Assembly: GCA_015478945.1 (NCBI GenBank) | Contig: JABUQX010014862.1 | Span: forward strand, 20,447 to 84,446 | From: Trachelipus rathkii | Lineage: Eukaryota; Arthropoda; Malacostraca; Isopoda; Trachelipodidae | DNA: 64,000 nucleotides | Reading direction: 5' to 3' | Shown here: positions 13,385 through 25,718 of the stretch, piece by piece | How positions within the stretch are numbered: the stretch's first letter is position 1 | Layout of the letters: every line of letters starts with the position of its first letter | Translations under genes and position numbers: made by a program | The notes under the pieces: generated by a model | What the model was told of the DNA's origin: nothing | Seen by the model: only the letters and a program-made list of their open reading frames with translations | Database searches by the model: none

Positions 13385-14295
13385 GTTCAGGTAGAACCTG
13401 TCAAGTTTGCTCCCTCCAGAAATCTTCCAATTCCGGTATTCGAATGGTGCTCGATCTTTCCAGCATCTCTCATCGTTTCTCCCCCGATGCATATTGCCCC
13501 CTTATAGCATCCTTCCAATCTTTTTCTCGGGTCTTCCCACTGGTCTCGCTTCCGTAAGGTCTTCCAATTAAGTAATCTCGGGGTATCTACAAGTCCCTTT
13601 CTCACGCACATAACCAATAACCATCTCAGCCGTTCTTCAATACATTCCCATTTTTGGGCGATCCCATGATTATCCCTATTCACTTAGCTCCTAACTCGTC
13701 CCTCACGTTTACTTCCTCTTATTATCTCACACTCGTATTCCGCAGCCTCTATTTTTACTCTTCTTATCAGGTGTTAAGTACGCAAACATTCCGACCCGTA
13801 TAGAAATACGGTCGTAGGATGGTCGTATATATTGTCACTTTTACTTCTATACGGCACTTCATCTCTGCGTCATAACAGGGTACAACATTCCACTTCCTGA
13901 GTATGTCGTATTCTCGTCTCTCATGTCCTGAATTCTTTTCCACTTCTCACAAAATATCTATACTAGATATAGAATCTTGCAGTCTGTTCAACTGTAATAC
14001 CTCACAATCCATACTCGGCCTGTCTCCTGCCTCGATATCGCCATTATCTCCGTTACTTCTCCTTATTTTCATTCCCCATCATCATAACTCATTCCCATAG
14101 AATTCACAGCCAGCCTTGTATTCATGTGTTCCTTGAACCACAGTCCTGGTCGTCAGCGTATACATATTGGCCGCATTCCTATCTCTCGCTTACACATATC
14201 CTCTTCAAACAGTGTCCAGATATAACGCAAAAATTAAAGGGAACAGCACACTGCCCTGCCTTACACTTCCAGATCTTCGTTTCAAACCTTCTCTT
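13385..14295 (-). mobile_element. Degenerate LINE (non-LTR) reverse transcriptase, C-terminal part
   Basis: Read on the minus strand in shifting frames, the order of motifs matches the RT-to-C-terminus part of an RTE/CR1-like non-LTR retrotransposon. RQGSVLFPLIFALYLD (about 14290-14215) corresponds to the RT RQGxxLSPxLFxLY block. A damaged active-site region, NMYTLTTRTVVQGT, sits where the Y-A-D-D box belongs. TVFLYGSECLRT (about 13810) matches the LxYGSExW block. EAAEYECEIIRGSKREGRVRS is the AAExxxLRxIxGxTRxDRVRN block, and ECIEERLRWL followed by LNWKTLRKRDQWEDPRKRLE is the C-terminal RLRWxGHV...GRPRKRW block. Several stops and indels make it a pseudogene. It is bounded on both sides by (TA)n arrays, and no 5' ORF or endonuclease remains. 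Confidence 0.75.
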
Positions 14296-14585
14296 CAATA
14301 ATATATATAATATAATATATATATAATATATTATAATATATATAAATTATAATATATTATATATATATATATAATATATAATATATTATCTACATGAAAG
14401 CGGATTTCGCCTTTAATCTCTAAATAATTTAAAAGCCTGTGTTTTAAATTAGTGAGTAATAAACTCGATACTTATATAATATTATTATATATAATATATA
14501 TATAGTATAATATATAATAATATATAATATATATATATTATAATATATAATATAATATATATATATAATATATAATAATATTATT
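14296..14585. repeat. (TA)-type arrays flanking the LINE remnant
   Basis: Two AT-only stretches, 14298-14390 and 14475-14590, separated by 80 bases of ordinary sequence. They directly abut the 5' side of the minus-strand LINE fragment. Confidence 0.8.
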
Positions 14586-14649
14586 AATTATTACATAATA
14601 AATTGGTTAGAGCAAACCTATTAACGTTTAACGAAACAATGTATGTTTT

Positions 14650-14800
14650 TAGAGAGAGAGAGATAGAAGACAGATAGAGAGTAGAGAGAGAGAAGAGAGA
14701 GAGAAGAAAGAGAAGAGAGAGAGAGAAGAGAGAGAGAAAGAGAGAGAGAAGAGAACGAGAGAAGAAGAGAGAGAGAGAGAGGAGAGATAGCGCGAGAGAG
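14650..14800 (+). repeat. (GA)n / GAGAGAA-type purine microsatellite
   Basis: About 150 bases of imperfect GA and GAA repeats on the plus strand. The opposite strand reads as a Ser/Leu/Phe-rich frame that is only a by-product of the repeat. Confidence 0.85.
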
Positions 14801-14909
14801 TAGCCAACAAATGATTGCTTAAACACCTAAATAAGTGCGAATTTTGGTGGATAAGAAGACACGATGATGAAATAAGATTTTACCGGTCAAGAGCTAACTG
14901 GGGAAAACT

Positions 14910-14919
14910 TTCTTATATA

Positions 14920-14951
<32 letters not shown>

Positions 14952-14954
14952 ATC

Positions 14955-14995
<41 letters not shown>

Positions 14996-15535
14996 ATATA
15001 TAAATAAATATATATATAATACTTATTATATATATTATTAGATGTTTGTGTGGTTTATGTGTGTTTACGAGAGAATGTGTGTGGTATTGGTTGGTGTGTG
15101 AGCAATATCTAAGATCCTTTCCTTATTAAATTTTGTTTTTAAATTAAGTTGGCAAATGTAAGGTGATATCCTAGATATTTTGTCTAATTCAAAAGCGATG
15201 AATTTTGCCGCAAATAAAAGAAAAACATAATATTATTCAATCAATAGTTTTAAAATAGTAATTTTGATTTTTTTATTTATTATTAGTCATTTGTTATTAT
15301 TTATTTAATTATTTTTGTAGTTATCTTATTTCCATTTTATAATGATTAAAATATATTAAATAATATAATAATAAATATGTTATATTAGATATTATTATCA
15401 TTATTATTCTAATATTATATTATTATTTAATAATGTATTATTATTTATTAATCTATTATTATTATTTATATATATTATTGATTATTATTATAATATTATT
15501 AATTATATTATTATTATATTTATTATTACCGAAGG
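14910..15535. repeat. (TA)n array, GT-rich spacer and (TTA)n tract
   Basis: 14913-15040 is (TA)n-type. 15045-15100 is GTGTGTTT-rich. 15100-15340 is unassigned AT-rich DNA. 15340-15530 is dominated by ATTATT trinucleotides. No gene seen. Confidence 0.7.
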
Positions 15536-15769
15536 CATAGAATCAAGTTTTAAATTTGAGAATAATCCAAGTACAATTATGGCGACACTGCCTATATTAC
15601 ATGTTTTGAGCGCTTTTTCTAATTTAAATCTCCTCACCTCAACGGTCAAGCATTAAGCGAAGGAGAATTCTCTAGGTATTCTGCCAACCTAAAGAACGGA
15701 CTAGGACGCAACTTTTGCCTTATGCTCGCTACTCTGTCGCTAACATGTGAGCCACGCAAGTATACAAAG

Positions 15770-16022
15770 CAGGGATGGCATTTTTGCTTATTTTTATATA
15801 TTTTTATTATTTTGAGTTAAAAAAAATTTAATTTGTGATTTTTTTTTTGATTTTTTTGATATTTTTATTTTCGGATTGTAAACGTCACGGGAAATATAAT
15901 TTGCAAGTACAAATTATATATCGCGTGACGTTACGAATCTGAAAAAAATAGAAAATATAAAGTAAAACAAAAAATCACAAATTTTTTTAAAAAAAAATCA
16001 AAAAAATCACCAAAAATCCCTG
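15770..16022. mobile_element. hAT-like MITE with long inverted arms
   Basis: Starts CAGGGATGGCATTTTTG and ends CAAAAATCCCTG, so the ends are inverted copies (CAGGGATnnnATTTTTG). The arms extend inward through T-rich and A-rich stretches to a matching pair, AACGTCACG and CGTGACGTT, on either side of an AAATTATAT-rich loop. TACAAAG abuts the left end and recurs three bases past the right end, which looks like a damaged target-site duplication of 7-8 bp. CAGGGnTGGC ends and 8-bp duplications are typical of hAT elements. No transposase is encoded. Confidence 0.6.
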
Positions 16023-16500
16023 GACTACAAAGGCATTGAATTTTGAAGAAAGGAAGAGTGTTCCACGAAATTTATCTGTAAAAGTATTGAGGAATTGAGA
16101 AAGTAGTTAGAGTGTGAAATCTAGTAGATGGGTGAATATGTCAGGAAAGGAGGCTGGTAGAAGGGTCTTTATCTGTAAAGATAAACCAGAGCGGAAGAAT
16201 TTCACCAGCACTACCTTCAAAGGTAAGAGTTTCTGCAACGCACTTACAGGTTGCATAAAAGAGAAGTGTCTTTTATTTTTATTTGTTATTGGGCGATAAA
16301 CATGTGTGAGAAGTGAGAACCATATTGTTCAAGGCATGAAGGAGATCGGGGAAAAATCAGTGTGAGGCGAGTAAATTGTGGTGGCAAACTAACCCTAGCT
16401 CAACCCCGTTGAGAGAATGTATAGTGAAACACCGCCTGATAAGCAGGGATCCCCCAACACCACTACACAGAGAAAGAAAGTGGGGTGTTGTGAAGAAGTT
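16023..16500. other. Unassigned DNA between the MITE and LINE remnants
   Basis: A 61-codon plus-strand frame at 16114-16299 has no recognised motif. AAGGTAAGAG at 16219 resembles a splice donor but has no supporting context. Confidence 0.4.
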
Positions 16501-17060
16501 GTGAAATCGTCTCAGATCGACCAAACCTCTTGTTAAGTTTGTTTGTAGGGGAAGAGAGCGTCGGCCTTCCCAAAGAAAGACTCGCGGATAGAATATACAA
16601 AAAAAAGTTTGAGTTGTCTCTACAAATGAGCTGCGTGGAAGACCTGTGTCAAAAATAAATGAAGGTTTTGTGAAATGTTAGTTTTTTCTGTCCCAGTTCG
16701 GAAATAATCTGGAACTACTGATTTAAAAATAGCATAATGAAAGGAAAAAGTGATAAAGGAAGCTATCAACATAAGGGGATGAAACGACATAAATGTCTTT
16801 AATTAAGAGCAGAATAAAGAGTAGGGAACAGGACAGACCTCTGAGTAGCATCACCATTAATAGATATAAGAGGGAGGGATGGGAGCGCGGGAGGTGGCCG
16901 ATGCTGATTCTACAACAGCTGTTTATGTGTATTAAACGAAAGGAAATCAGGAAATGAACTATACAAAAATGCAAGCTTAGGGATCAAGCTTTAATGACAG
17001 AATTTAGGAAAGTTCTTTGGGATCATGTCAGCGCCACACTCTAAAGATCACTTGAGGTGG
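16500..17060 (-). mobile_element. Degenerate LINE-like reverse transcriptase, jockey/RTE type (weak)
   Basis: On the minus strand, frames around 16900-16740 read INGDATQRSVLFPTLYSA, then a segment with SPYVDSFLY, in the order and spacing of the RT block GVPQGSVLxPxLFxLxINDL and the Y-A-D-D box. Upstream (about 17060-16920) a shifting frame gives FRVWR and later SSFPDFLSF, matching the usual FDRVWH and ISSFLSDR positions. The frame is broken in several places and the active-site aspartates are not intact. The match is pattern recognition only. Coordinates are outer estimates; the most convincing part is 16740-16900. Confidence 0.42.
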
Positions 17061-17113
17061 AGATGGGCAAGGGGAAGTGATGAGAACAAACAGTCATAAG
17101 GAGGAAGATTAGA

Positions 17114-17146
17114 GGGTGGGGGGGGGCGGCGGGAGGGTTGAGGGGG
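17114..17146 (+). other. G-run cluster with G-quadruplex potential
   Basis: Five runs of three or more G separated by short spacers in 33 bases (GGGTGGG..., GGGAGGG, GGGGG), enough for an intramolecular quadruplex on the plus strand. It stands out in a window where such runs are rare, and lies just upstream of the minus-strand LINE remnant. Confidence 0.7.
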
Positions 17147-17339
17147 CCGCTTTAACAGTAGTTGGACGAGGGACAGATCTGCAACGCACTCGGCGAGGGA
17201 TTCTAAGAGTGGACAAGCAATTAAGGAATTATATGTAGGTAATTATTAATTGATATATGTGAGGTGAAGTGTTGGATTTTTATATGATTGGATGGTCGAG
17301 TATTATGATAGTGAGTGAGTGAGTGGAGTCCATTTTTAT

Positions 17340-17960
17340 TCATTGATTATTATTATTTAATTATTATTATAATTATTATTATGATATATTATTATGATAT
17401 TATATTAATGTAAATTATAAGCAGATTGGCGGATTGTGGGGTGAGGTTTTTGTGGGATGGTGGACGTGTGGTAAAAAATTGCAATTGGGTGGGGGATGTG
17501 GGGGTTTTTATTTTTTATTTTTTGTGGCTATAGGTGGGTGTTCGAGATCGTGGAAGCGCAGCGCGAGTAATATGTGTTTGGCATCTTTATCAATCGTCAT
17601 TGCCAGTGACGTTTAGAATCTAAAAGAAGTTCAAAAATTATCAAAAAATGTCCAAAAAAAAATCACAAATTGATTTTTTTTTTTTAAATCAGAAAAAATG
17701 TCAACGCTAAAATGTGGCCCACCCGTGATTATTTATTAATTAGTATTATTAATTATTATTATTATATTATTAATTGAATTATTATTAGTATATATATATG
17801 ATTATATGATATTATTATTATTTATATTGTTATTGATTATATTAATTATTATTATTATTATTATTATTATATTTGATTTACTACTTTGATTTTTAATTAT
17901 AATATTAATGTATATTATATTTTTAATTTAGTTAATATTATTATTTATTATTGTTTTTTA
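17340..17960. repeat. (TTA)n tracts around a G-rich stretch and the MITE arm
   Basis: 17340-17415 and 17735-17960 are ATT/TTA-rich. 17420-17560 is unusually G- and T-rich (TGGGGTGAGG, GGGTGGGGGATGTGGGGG). No gene seen besides the partial MITE listed separately. Confidence 0.65.
17600..17725. mobile_element. Partial relative of the hAT-like MITE (right arm)
   Basis: GTGACGTTTAGAATCT at 17608 is close to GTGACGTTACGAATCT at 15935 in the MITE, and both are followed by A-rich runs with AAAATCACAAATT. This copy ends TGTGGCCCACCCGTG, the inverse of a CACGGGTGGGCCACA terminus, another hAT-like end. I could not find a convincing left end; the G-rich stretch 17420-17560 may replace it. Confidence 0.35.
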
Positions 17961-19460
17961 TCTTAATTTGTAATACTTAATCTCACTTTTCTAGACTTAA
18001 ATCTCGCAGCAGTATAAGGTTCCGCAGTTTATAACTTTGGTGAGAAGAATTTTGCGGAGCTCAAATTAGCTTCCGACCGATGCCTTGACCGCAGTTCAGA
18101 GCAGAATAGTCGAATTCAAATGGGGAGAAATGCTCAATGATTACTATGGGAAGAAACTGAAGATTACTATAAGAAATAAATAGTCCTTGGTGCCTGCCGG
18201 GCATTGCGTGAGTTAGAGTAAATAATTTCTAGGGAGTTTTAGTGGGGATAGAATCTCTCAACACTCCCTAAATTGGATAGACGAAATTTCGCTAAAGGTT
18301 GCTAGATCTACCAACCCGTTGACATTCCTCTATTACTACAACGATTATTATTAATTAAAACTATTAATTAATTATTTCTAACGATTATTATGAAAGACTG
18401 TGTATCTGCCCAATCAGAGGTCGTAGAAAGATTATTTAAATGCTAATTTAGGGGTAATAGACCATAAGAAATTAAATGAAACCATTAGAAATGACATATT
18501 TGTCATTTGAAACCCTCAAAAGCCATCAAGGAAACCTAATTCCCTATTTGCGAGTCTGTAGACCCTGAATTAAAGCTCGAAACCTTCGAAAAAGGTCTTC
18601 CAAGCATTGAAAACGATCTTGCTGACCACGAAACCCCATAATTTGACGCATTTATCGTCAAAAACGGCAAAATTCCACGGAAGTGAGAAAAATTACCAAG
18701 TCAGATGCCGACATGACTTATTCAATATGCGATCGAAGTAGGTCTCTATACTATTACCATGATTCAAGAAAAGCAGGGAGACACTATATTAAAGTAAGCT
18801 AATCAGCATTTTGGTTGTCAGAAAGGGATTAAAAAGAGTTATTGAGAATAAAAGAGTACATAAGATTAAAATTTCAAGAAGAGTTGAATGTGCAGCAACT
18901 CGTCCCCCACATAAGAACTGAAAAAAATTTATGCAGATTGAGAAATCAAAAAATCCCGAAAGCATCTATGAACCTATAGTCTCTTAGAAGTATGTTTAGT
19001 GAGAAACTCTGTGAGGCTTCCATGAAAGATTACTGGGAATAAAACTCCAAAAATGTTAAAGAAAGACAAAGGTTCAAGCTTAGATTTCAATATTTTTAAT
19101 TTTATGAAAGAATTCGTTAAGTATATAAATATAAAAATTTGTGTAAACAATATGTTTTTCACATGCTCTAATTAGATATGTGAGATATATTAAGTAGGTT
19201 TGGTAATATTAATGAAAGATGTAATGGTAGGGTATATATATATATAACGCACTATATTAGTATATAGGGAATCACAGTATTGTGAAATTATTAAGAGGTG
19301 GTAATTTATTTATTTTTGTGAGATTACATAGTGAGCTCTCAACTTACTTTACAGTGGATTTACGCCTTATAAAATACTATCCTATTTCAACTGTTTTGTG
19401 TTAATGCAAATTGTTACTTAACCTATATCACTCCACATATTTACTAATATGGGTAAGTAA
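17960..19460. other. Unassigned DNA of mixed composition
   Basis: Ordinary-complexity DNA without a recognisable gene. A short imperfect hairpin (AGGGAGTTTTAG and CACTCCCTAAA) lies at about 18233-18274. Confidence 0.45.
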
Positions 19461-19960
19461 GCAAAGGGTGGAGATATATAAGTATATATTATATATTATA
19501 ATAGTATATATTCATATATATCTAATATTAATTATTAATCTCTATATATATTTATTAAATATATTATTATAATATATATCTCTATTTAATATTATTAATC
19601 TATATATTATCTTAGTAAAGTAGGGTTCTCGTATTGATAATCATATAATATTGAGTAGTTATATGTACCTTTTTAGACTCAATTATTTTTAATTATATAA
19701 CAAATGTAATTATAATTATTTAAATATTATAATATATATATATATATATTAAATTATCTCTATTATATATATTATATCTTATCTTATCATATATTCATAT
19801 TATTCTATATTATATATTATAATATCTATATATTATATCTATAATCTCATATACTTACATATTGTCACAGATTAATATATATTATATTACACTGTAATAT
19901 TATAGTAATATATTATTATATTACTATTATTATAATAGTATGATATGTTTATATTAGTTT
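19460..19960. repeat. AT-only low-complexity tracts
   Basis: TATATTA, TAATAT and ATCTCTAT mixtures from 19480 to 19600 and again 19720-19940. No coding potential. Confidence 0.75.
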
Positions 19961-22240
19961 ATTGTATGTCCTTAGTTACTGCTTAATATGTAGTAATATC
20001 TGTATTATATTACTTAGCTACACTATTTAGTATAGTGTTAGTTGCTAGTTGAGTTGTTATGTGTTGTTAGAGTGTGTGGTGTTGATTTAGGTGTGTGATG
20101 TGTTTTAGTGTGTTGGTATGTGTGTTAGTGTTAGGATGTTACGTGCGTTGCTTGTCAGTTATTGCGTGTGTATGTATTACCCCGCTGAAGCTTTGTGAGA
20201 GATAGTATCGTACTAGTTCAATAGCATACCTCTTCGCTAATTCTTACCTCTAATTTTCCATAATTTCTATATTAAAAACCAGCTTCTTATAACTTCGTAT
20301 ATATGCCTTTTCTTTAAATCACAGCGCGATCAGTTCTATACTCTATTTTATGTTTTAGCGTACCTGACTATTATTATATCATCACACATACAGTTTCATT
20401 ATTATCATTTATACAATTTGTTCTGCTACTACTCGCCAGTCATATTTACTGTCGACTGAGTCATTCTAAGTTTTTTTAGCATCTTAGTGTTATTACGCAG
20501 CTTATTCTCCTTTATATATGCTATGTAGCCACAGTGTCTTTACTATTATTAATAGAGATACACTATTTGTCTTAGTGAGTCATATGTTCATATAACAATA
20601 TTTTACTAATCGTTTTATAGCATACTACTGATTTAAGTATCACATAGATGGCTCAAGTGCATTATTTTTATACACTCAGCCTATGAAATACGTAATGTGA
20701 GCTAGAACCTGTACATGATTTTCTCATGTAATCTGTATATTATCGTATTACGTTCTGTATTTTTCCCGATTTTTTATGTCCACACTATACTGAGTGTCAC
20801 TCATTTTATACTAAGTTTATCTTTCCTTATATATTTCTTCAAGGTATAGTAACATAACAGATAGATAAATAATATTATTATGATTCTTGCACATAGTTAA
20901 CTTTTTTCCTGCCCCATACTAGTATTATAAATTGATTAAACGGCGGTTTATGGGTGACTACACTGTATTACACGTGACGTATACTGATCTTGCACTGATT
21001 ACTCCCGTCAGTAATAGTAGTATACTAGTTATGTTGTGATCAGATTGCCTCTCTTCTATAATGACGGTTAGTAGTAGCGGTTATGTTTGTAGCATATATC
21101 GGTGATACCCTGGATCCGTAGTATTGCGTATTTCCTTACTTTCTAGGTCACTCTTGTTGGATCACGGGATACCGGAGCTACTAGGAGTAAAGTGGTGTAA
21201 TGAGTACCTCATATAGTGCCTGGTCGGTATACGGTATTACTTCATGCCTTCATATATATAGGTGTGACTATCGTACTTTGTTTAGCTGGCTCATTACGGT
21301 TTATCACTGCGGTTGTTATCTAATATACTATGTTCATCGTAAATCAAATAGTATTAGACTCTTGTACTATATAGAAGGTCATATAAGCTTCATATATAAG
21401 ATGAGTGCTATGTTTTTAGAGTAAATGGCATACATTATCGGGGTTAGTATGTATACTTAGTGTGGTGATATTACTATTATAAATCATATATATTGATTGA
21501 TTAACTGGGCATGCAACGTTTAGTAGGGTTGAGTGTAGGTTAGATGGAATAAAGGCTACTTGAGCAGTACGTAACTTATATATACGCGCGTACTATTATG
21601 GGCTTATGGGTGGTCATGTGGGCAGGACTATGTAGCTGCATCGTTATTCAGGTTATTGAGTTATGAACAATACTATAAGGTGTGTATGATGATATATCTA
21701 GTGGTAGCGTAGTGTTGGAGTGTGATATAATATGACACTCACGTGGAGAACCAAGCCTTTGAGCTGATTGAGTTCATAAGTCATGCTAATGCGGCGAAGG
21801 ACTTGGTTTGGTACGCGCGTAGACAGCCAATGCTGAGAAACGGTGCTATCATGTGAGTGTTACTATTTAGTACGCTTTATGTTCGAACTATATGTGAGCT
21901 TGACTTGAGGTTATGTAATGGTCGACATACATATGTAGCACCGAGATGCTAATATGTTGCAGTGTGAGTAAGTATCGCAAAGTACTTTTAAATAACCCTA
22001 ATAGTAGATTTTTTATGTAGACACTTACGTGCGACCTGAGCTTCCTCTTATAAGGTCTTACATTTGAGGGTGGTAGGCTTGGGCTTTCTTTTATGTGAAT
22101 TACTGTATCATATTTATTACTACTCATTTTTAGTATTACAGGAAGCCTATAACCAATTCACAAATATTAGACAAGGTAATTTAAGTATCTAAAACTTTCT
22201 TAAGAATTAACCTTATTAAATAATAAATAATATAACTAAT
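19960..22240. other. Unassigned DNA with a GT-rich stretch
   Basis: 20040-20170 is rich in TGTGTTAG-like units. The remainder has even base use but no domain I recognise. The longest frames (74 codons at 21200-21424 plus, 79 codons at 22127-21888 minus) look random. Confidence 0.45.
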
Positions 22241-25200
22241 ATAAATACACAAAAACTCATAATATATATATATATATAACATCATATAATATCATAACAT
22301 TATCCATATATATTACTATATATATAGTATTAATATATTAATATTAATTAACATTGAATTATGAATACTATATCTAATTCAATAATACGTGTGAGCCACT
22401 ATATCATACTATCGTAAAAGATAATATCAACCTAAATAACATCTATATACTTAATATTCAATAAAAAAATCATACTAATTAATATCTAAGGAAACAGGAT
22501 ATACATTGTTTGAATTACTACTACTAGGTAATTTTGTTATAGGGTGATAAAATGTTAATATATAAAATAAAAAATAAATTATAAATATACTATATAGTAT
22601 ATTGATACGACAAAAGAAATTATGTAGTAATTATACTACAAAACCTCAACAAATAATGCATACAGCGAAAAGGAATACATTTTATTAATTACCATTATCT
22701 TTTATATAATTATATTAGTTATATATATAAATAATGTAAAAATATAGTTATAAATAATTATATATAAGAATAATAGCTTATATTTTTTTATATAGGACTG
22801 AACGGGAAGAAATGAATTATATATATATCTAATATCTAAATATACTATATTATACCCAAACTACACTACTAATACTTATATTAATCCTAATTAAATAATT
22901 ATTACTATATTATACTTAATATATATTATATAATTTATATATAATATTAATATATAACAAAATATAAAAAGTGAGTATGATATATGTACTAGTATTTATT
23001 AGATTGTTATTAATATTATTTCTTAAAAAAATAATATTATAACTATATCATCCCATATGTACGAAACTTTCTATTATTTCTCACTTTTAGCAGGTAATTA
23101 ATACCCTATGGAATCGAGGGTGAGTAGTGATATCAGAGCCAACCCTAGGGAGTAATAAGTGAGGGTGGATACTAGAGTGTTTATAACCTTTGGCCTATTC
23201 AGAGTTGCTTGATAATTTTGCAAGGCTTAACCGATATAATAATGAAGAACCTGAGTACGTGAGATGAGGTTTGAAGAAGAATAATTTCCCGATAAAAAAT
23301 AAATTGATCTTGATCCCCTTTTTGAATACCCAGAAGGGGAGCCTGAGCTACTAGTTAGGTCTGAGCGGTATATAGTAATATAGCTATAGATTATACCACC
23401 ACCTCATATTTTGCGGGTTTTACTTTAAGTTCAGATGAAGTGTTAAAACTTAATCATATACTGAATCCAATCAACTGTCTGCATCACGAAGTTAATAGGT
23501 ATTACAAGTAGTATTTAAAAATATAGCTTATTCTCATCAATATTACTGATATATGTAATTTAATAATTATTATTTATATTAATTTTTTATTATTTATTCC
23601 TAACAGTAAAAATAACATGAGAGTTTATATTACAATAAATGTTATTCTTAATTACCTCTGTAGTAACACAATGTTATTATTTTAGTGAAATGATATGTAT
23701 TTTATTTTATTATTTATTTATTATTTGTAATATAATACATTTTTAACTTTAAAATGTTACTATAATATAATATAAAATATGATATATTATATACCAAAAG
23801 ACAAAACTGAAAAAAAGATGAACTATTTCGGCATGTGATACAATACAAAATATTTTCAATTGTAGATTTTTTGTATTCCTATCAGAAGGTATATCAATAT
23901 ATAATATTTATTTATATATAATAATATATTAAAAATAATATTAATAATTTCATTAAAATAAAATATAATATAATTAATAATTTTTATAATTAAATATTAT
24001 ATAATTTAATATAATATATATATTATATATATATATAGTTTTACCTATCTACTATACTTATATAATAATATAATCATAAATTATATATTAATTAAGAAAA
24101 TCTCTATTTATCGCACACTACAATCAGTTATAACACTAATATTCAGCAACTGACCATCAAATAATAGCTCTCATAAACTTCCACACCTAAAATATAATAA
24201 TCGCAGTAAATTATAATATCCTTCAAACTAAGACACACTTTACATCACGAATGAGATTCCTCAGATCTCCTTTACCAGATTCGAGATCTGCGCATTAAAT
24301 ACAATACTATTGATTATAGAAATATATAATAAATCAATAATTGATATCTTAAACATAAACTAACTTGATATATCTTAATAGTTATTCTAAAATAACTTGC
24401 TTAATAGAGACGGCCATAAAAATACTGAATAGTCTCATATTTCTAGAAGTAATGCCATTATCACAACTCCCTACAGAACACACATCTAGATTGCATCTCC
24501 TCTCCCTTATAAGTAAGATCACTGTGAAGCTACCGTGCCGTGATGCGAATTTTGCAATAGATACTCTCCTGGAAGAGCGCCTTTCAACAGGACAGTACTA
24601 CATCATAACAAAAAATATATTATGAGCAGATTAACTGCAAAAATATATGTTATTATATATAATTATAGTATTATATTTACTATAGTAAAAATTGGTTCTT
24701 GAGTTGAGACAGGGCCTGCAACGAAGTTTTCCCTATTTATATACTAATTATTAAAATCATTATTAAAATAAAATGTATTTATTCCATAAAATATTTTCGT
24801 TAAAGTTATACTACCGTAATTGAGAGATACGTATAAGGAAAGTTGCATTTTTTTATTTATTAATTGCACTGAGATAACAATCGAAGTTTTATATTATTAT
24901 ATTATATAATATATGTCATTTAATATATATAGTATTTATTATTAATATATATTAGATTAATATATATATATATATAAACTTAAATATATTATATAATTAT
25001 ATTATTTATTAATATTATATAATATATACTATATATATATCTATATAATATTAATATATTATATATAATATATAATATATAATTATATATATATAATAAT
25101 AATAATATACTATAGTATATATTTAATTATATTATATATAATAATATTAATATGATTATATGTATATATATTTTCTGACAAATTAAATTAAAAAAAAAAT

Positions 25201-25540
25201 TAATATTAGTTGATATATTGGATAAAATAATAGATGGTCGTTGTGTGACAATATCTATGGCATATACGGATATAGTAAAGTGAGTATACGCATCATTAGA
25301 TATATATATATATAATAATATATATAATTATATATATTATATATCTATATATATATCTATATATATATATTATATATATATATATATATTAATATATTAA
25401 TTATATTAATATATATAAGTATATACTATATATATTAATATTATAATTATATTATACATTAAACATATATTATATATATATATACTCATATTTAATATTA
25501 TTAAATATATTTATCAATCATATTCGGTTGGATTGGATAT
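22240..25540. other. AT-rich, mostly low-complexity region
   Basis: (TA)n and TAATAT tracts at 22255-22340, 22550-22990, 23500-24080, 24890-25160 and 25300-25510, with ordinary DNA between. An 86-codon plus-strand frame at 24365-24625 contains MPLSQLPTEHTSRLHLLSLI but no known family signature. Confidence 0.55.
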
Positions 25541-25718
25541 ACCTTAAGTTCATCAATCTTGTAGTTTTTAACTATTTTCCATATAATTATCTGTTTTCTA
25601 TCTTCTCTATCTCTTCTGTCGAGAGACATTTATTCACTTAACTTTGTTCCTTTATTACACCACTTATCGCTATCTTTTTGGTTCCACTTCTATATTACAT
25701 CCTTCTTTTTTTTTAACT

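Noticed and set aside
14584..14826. 80-codon Ser/Leu/Phe-rich minus-strand frame
   Set aside because: It is the reverse translation of the (GA)n tract.
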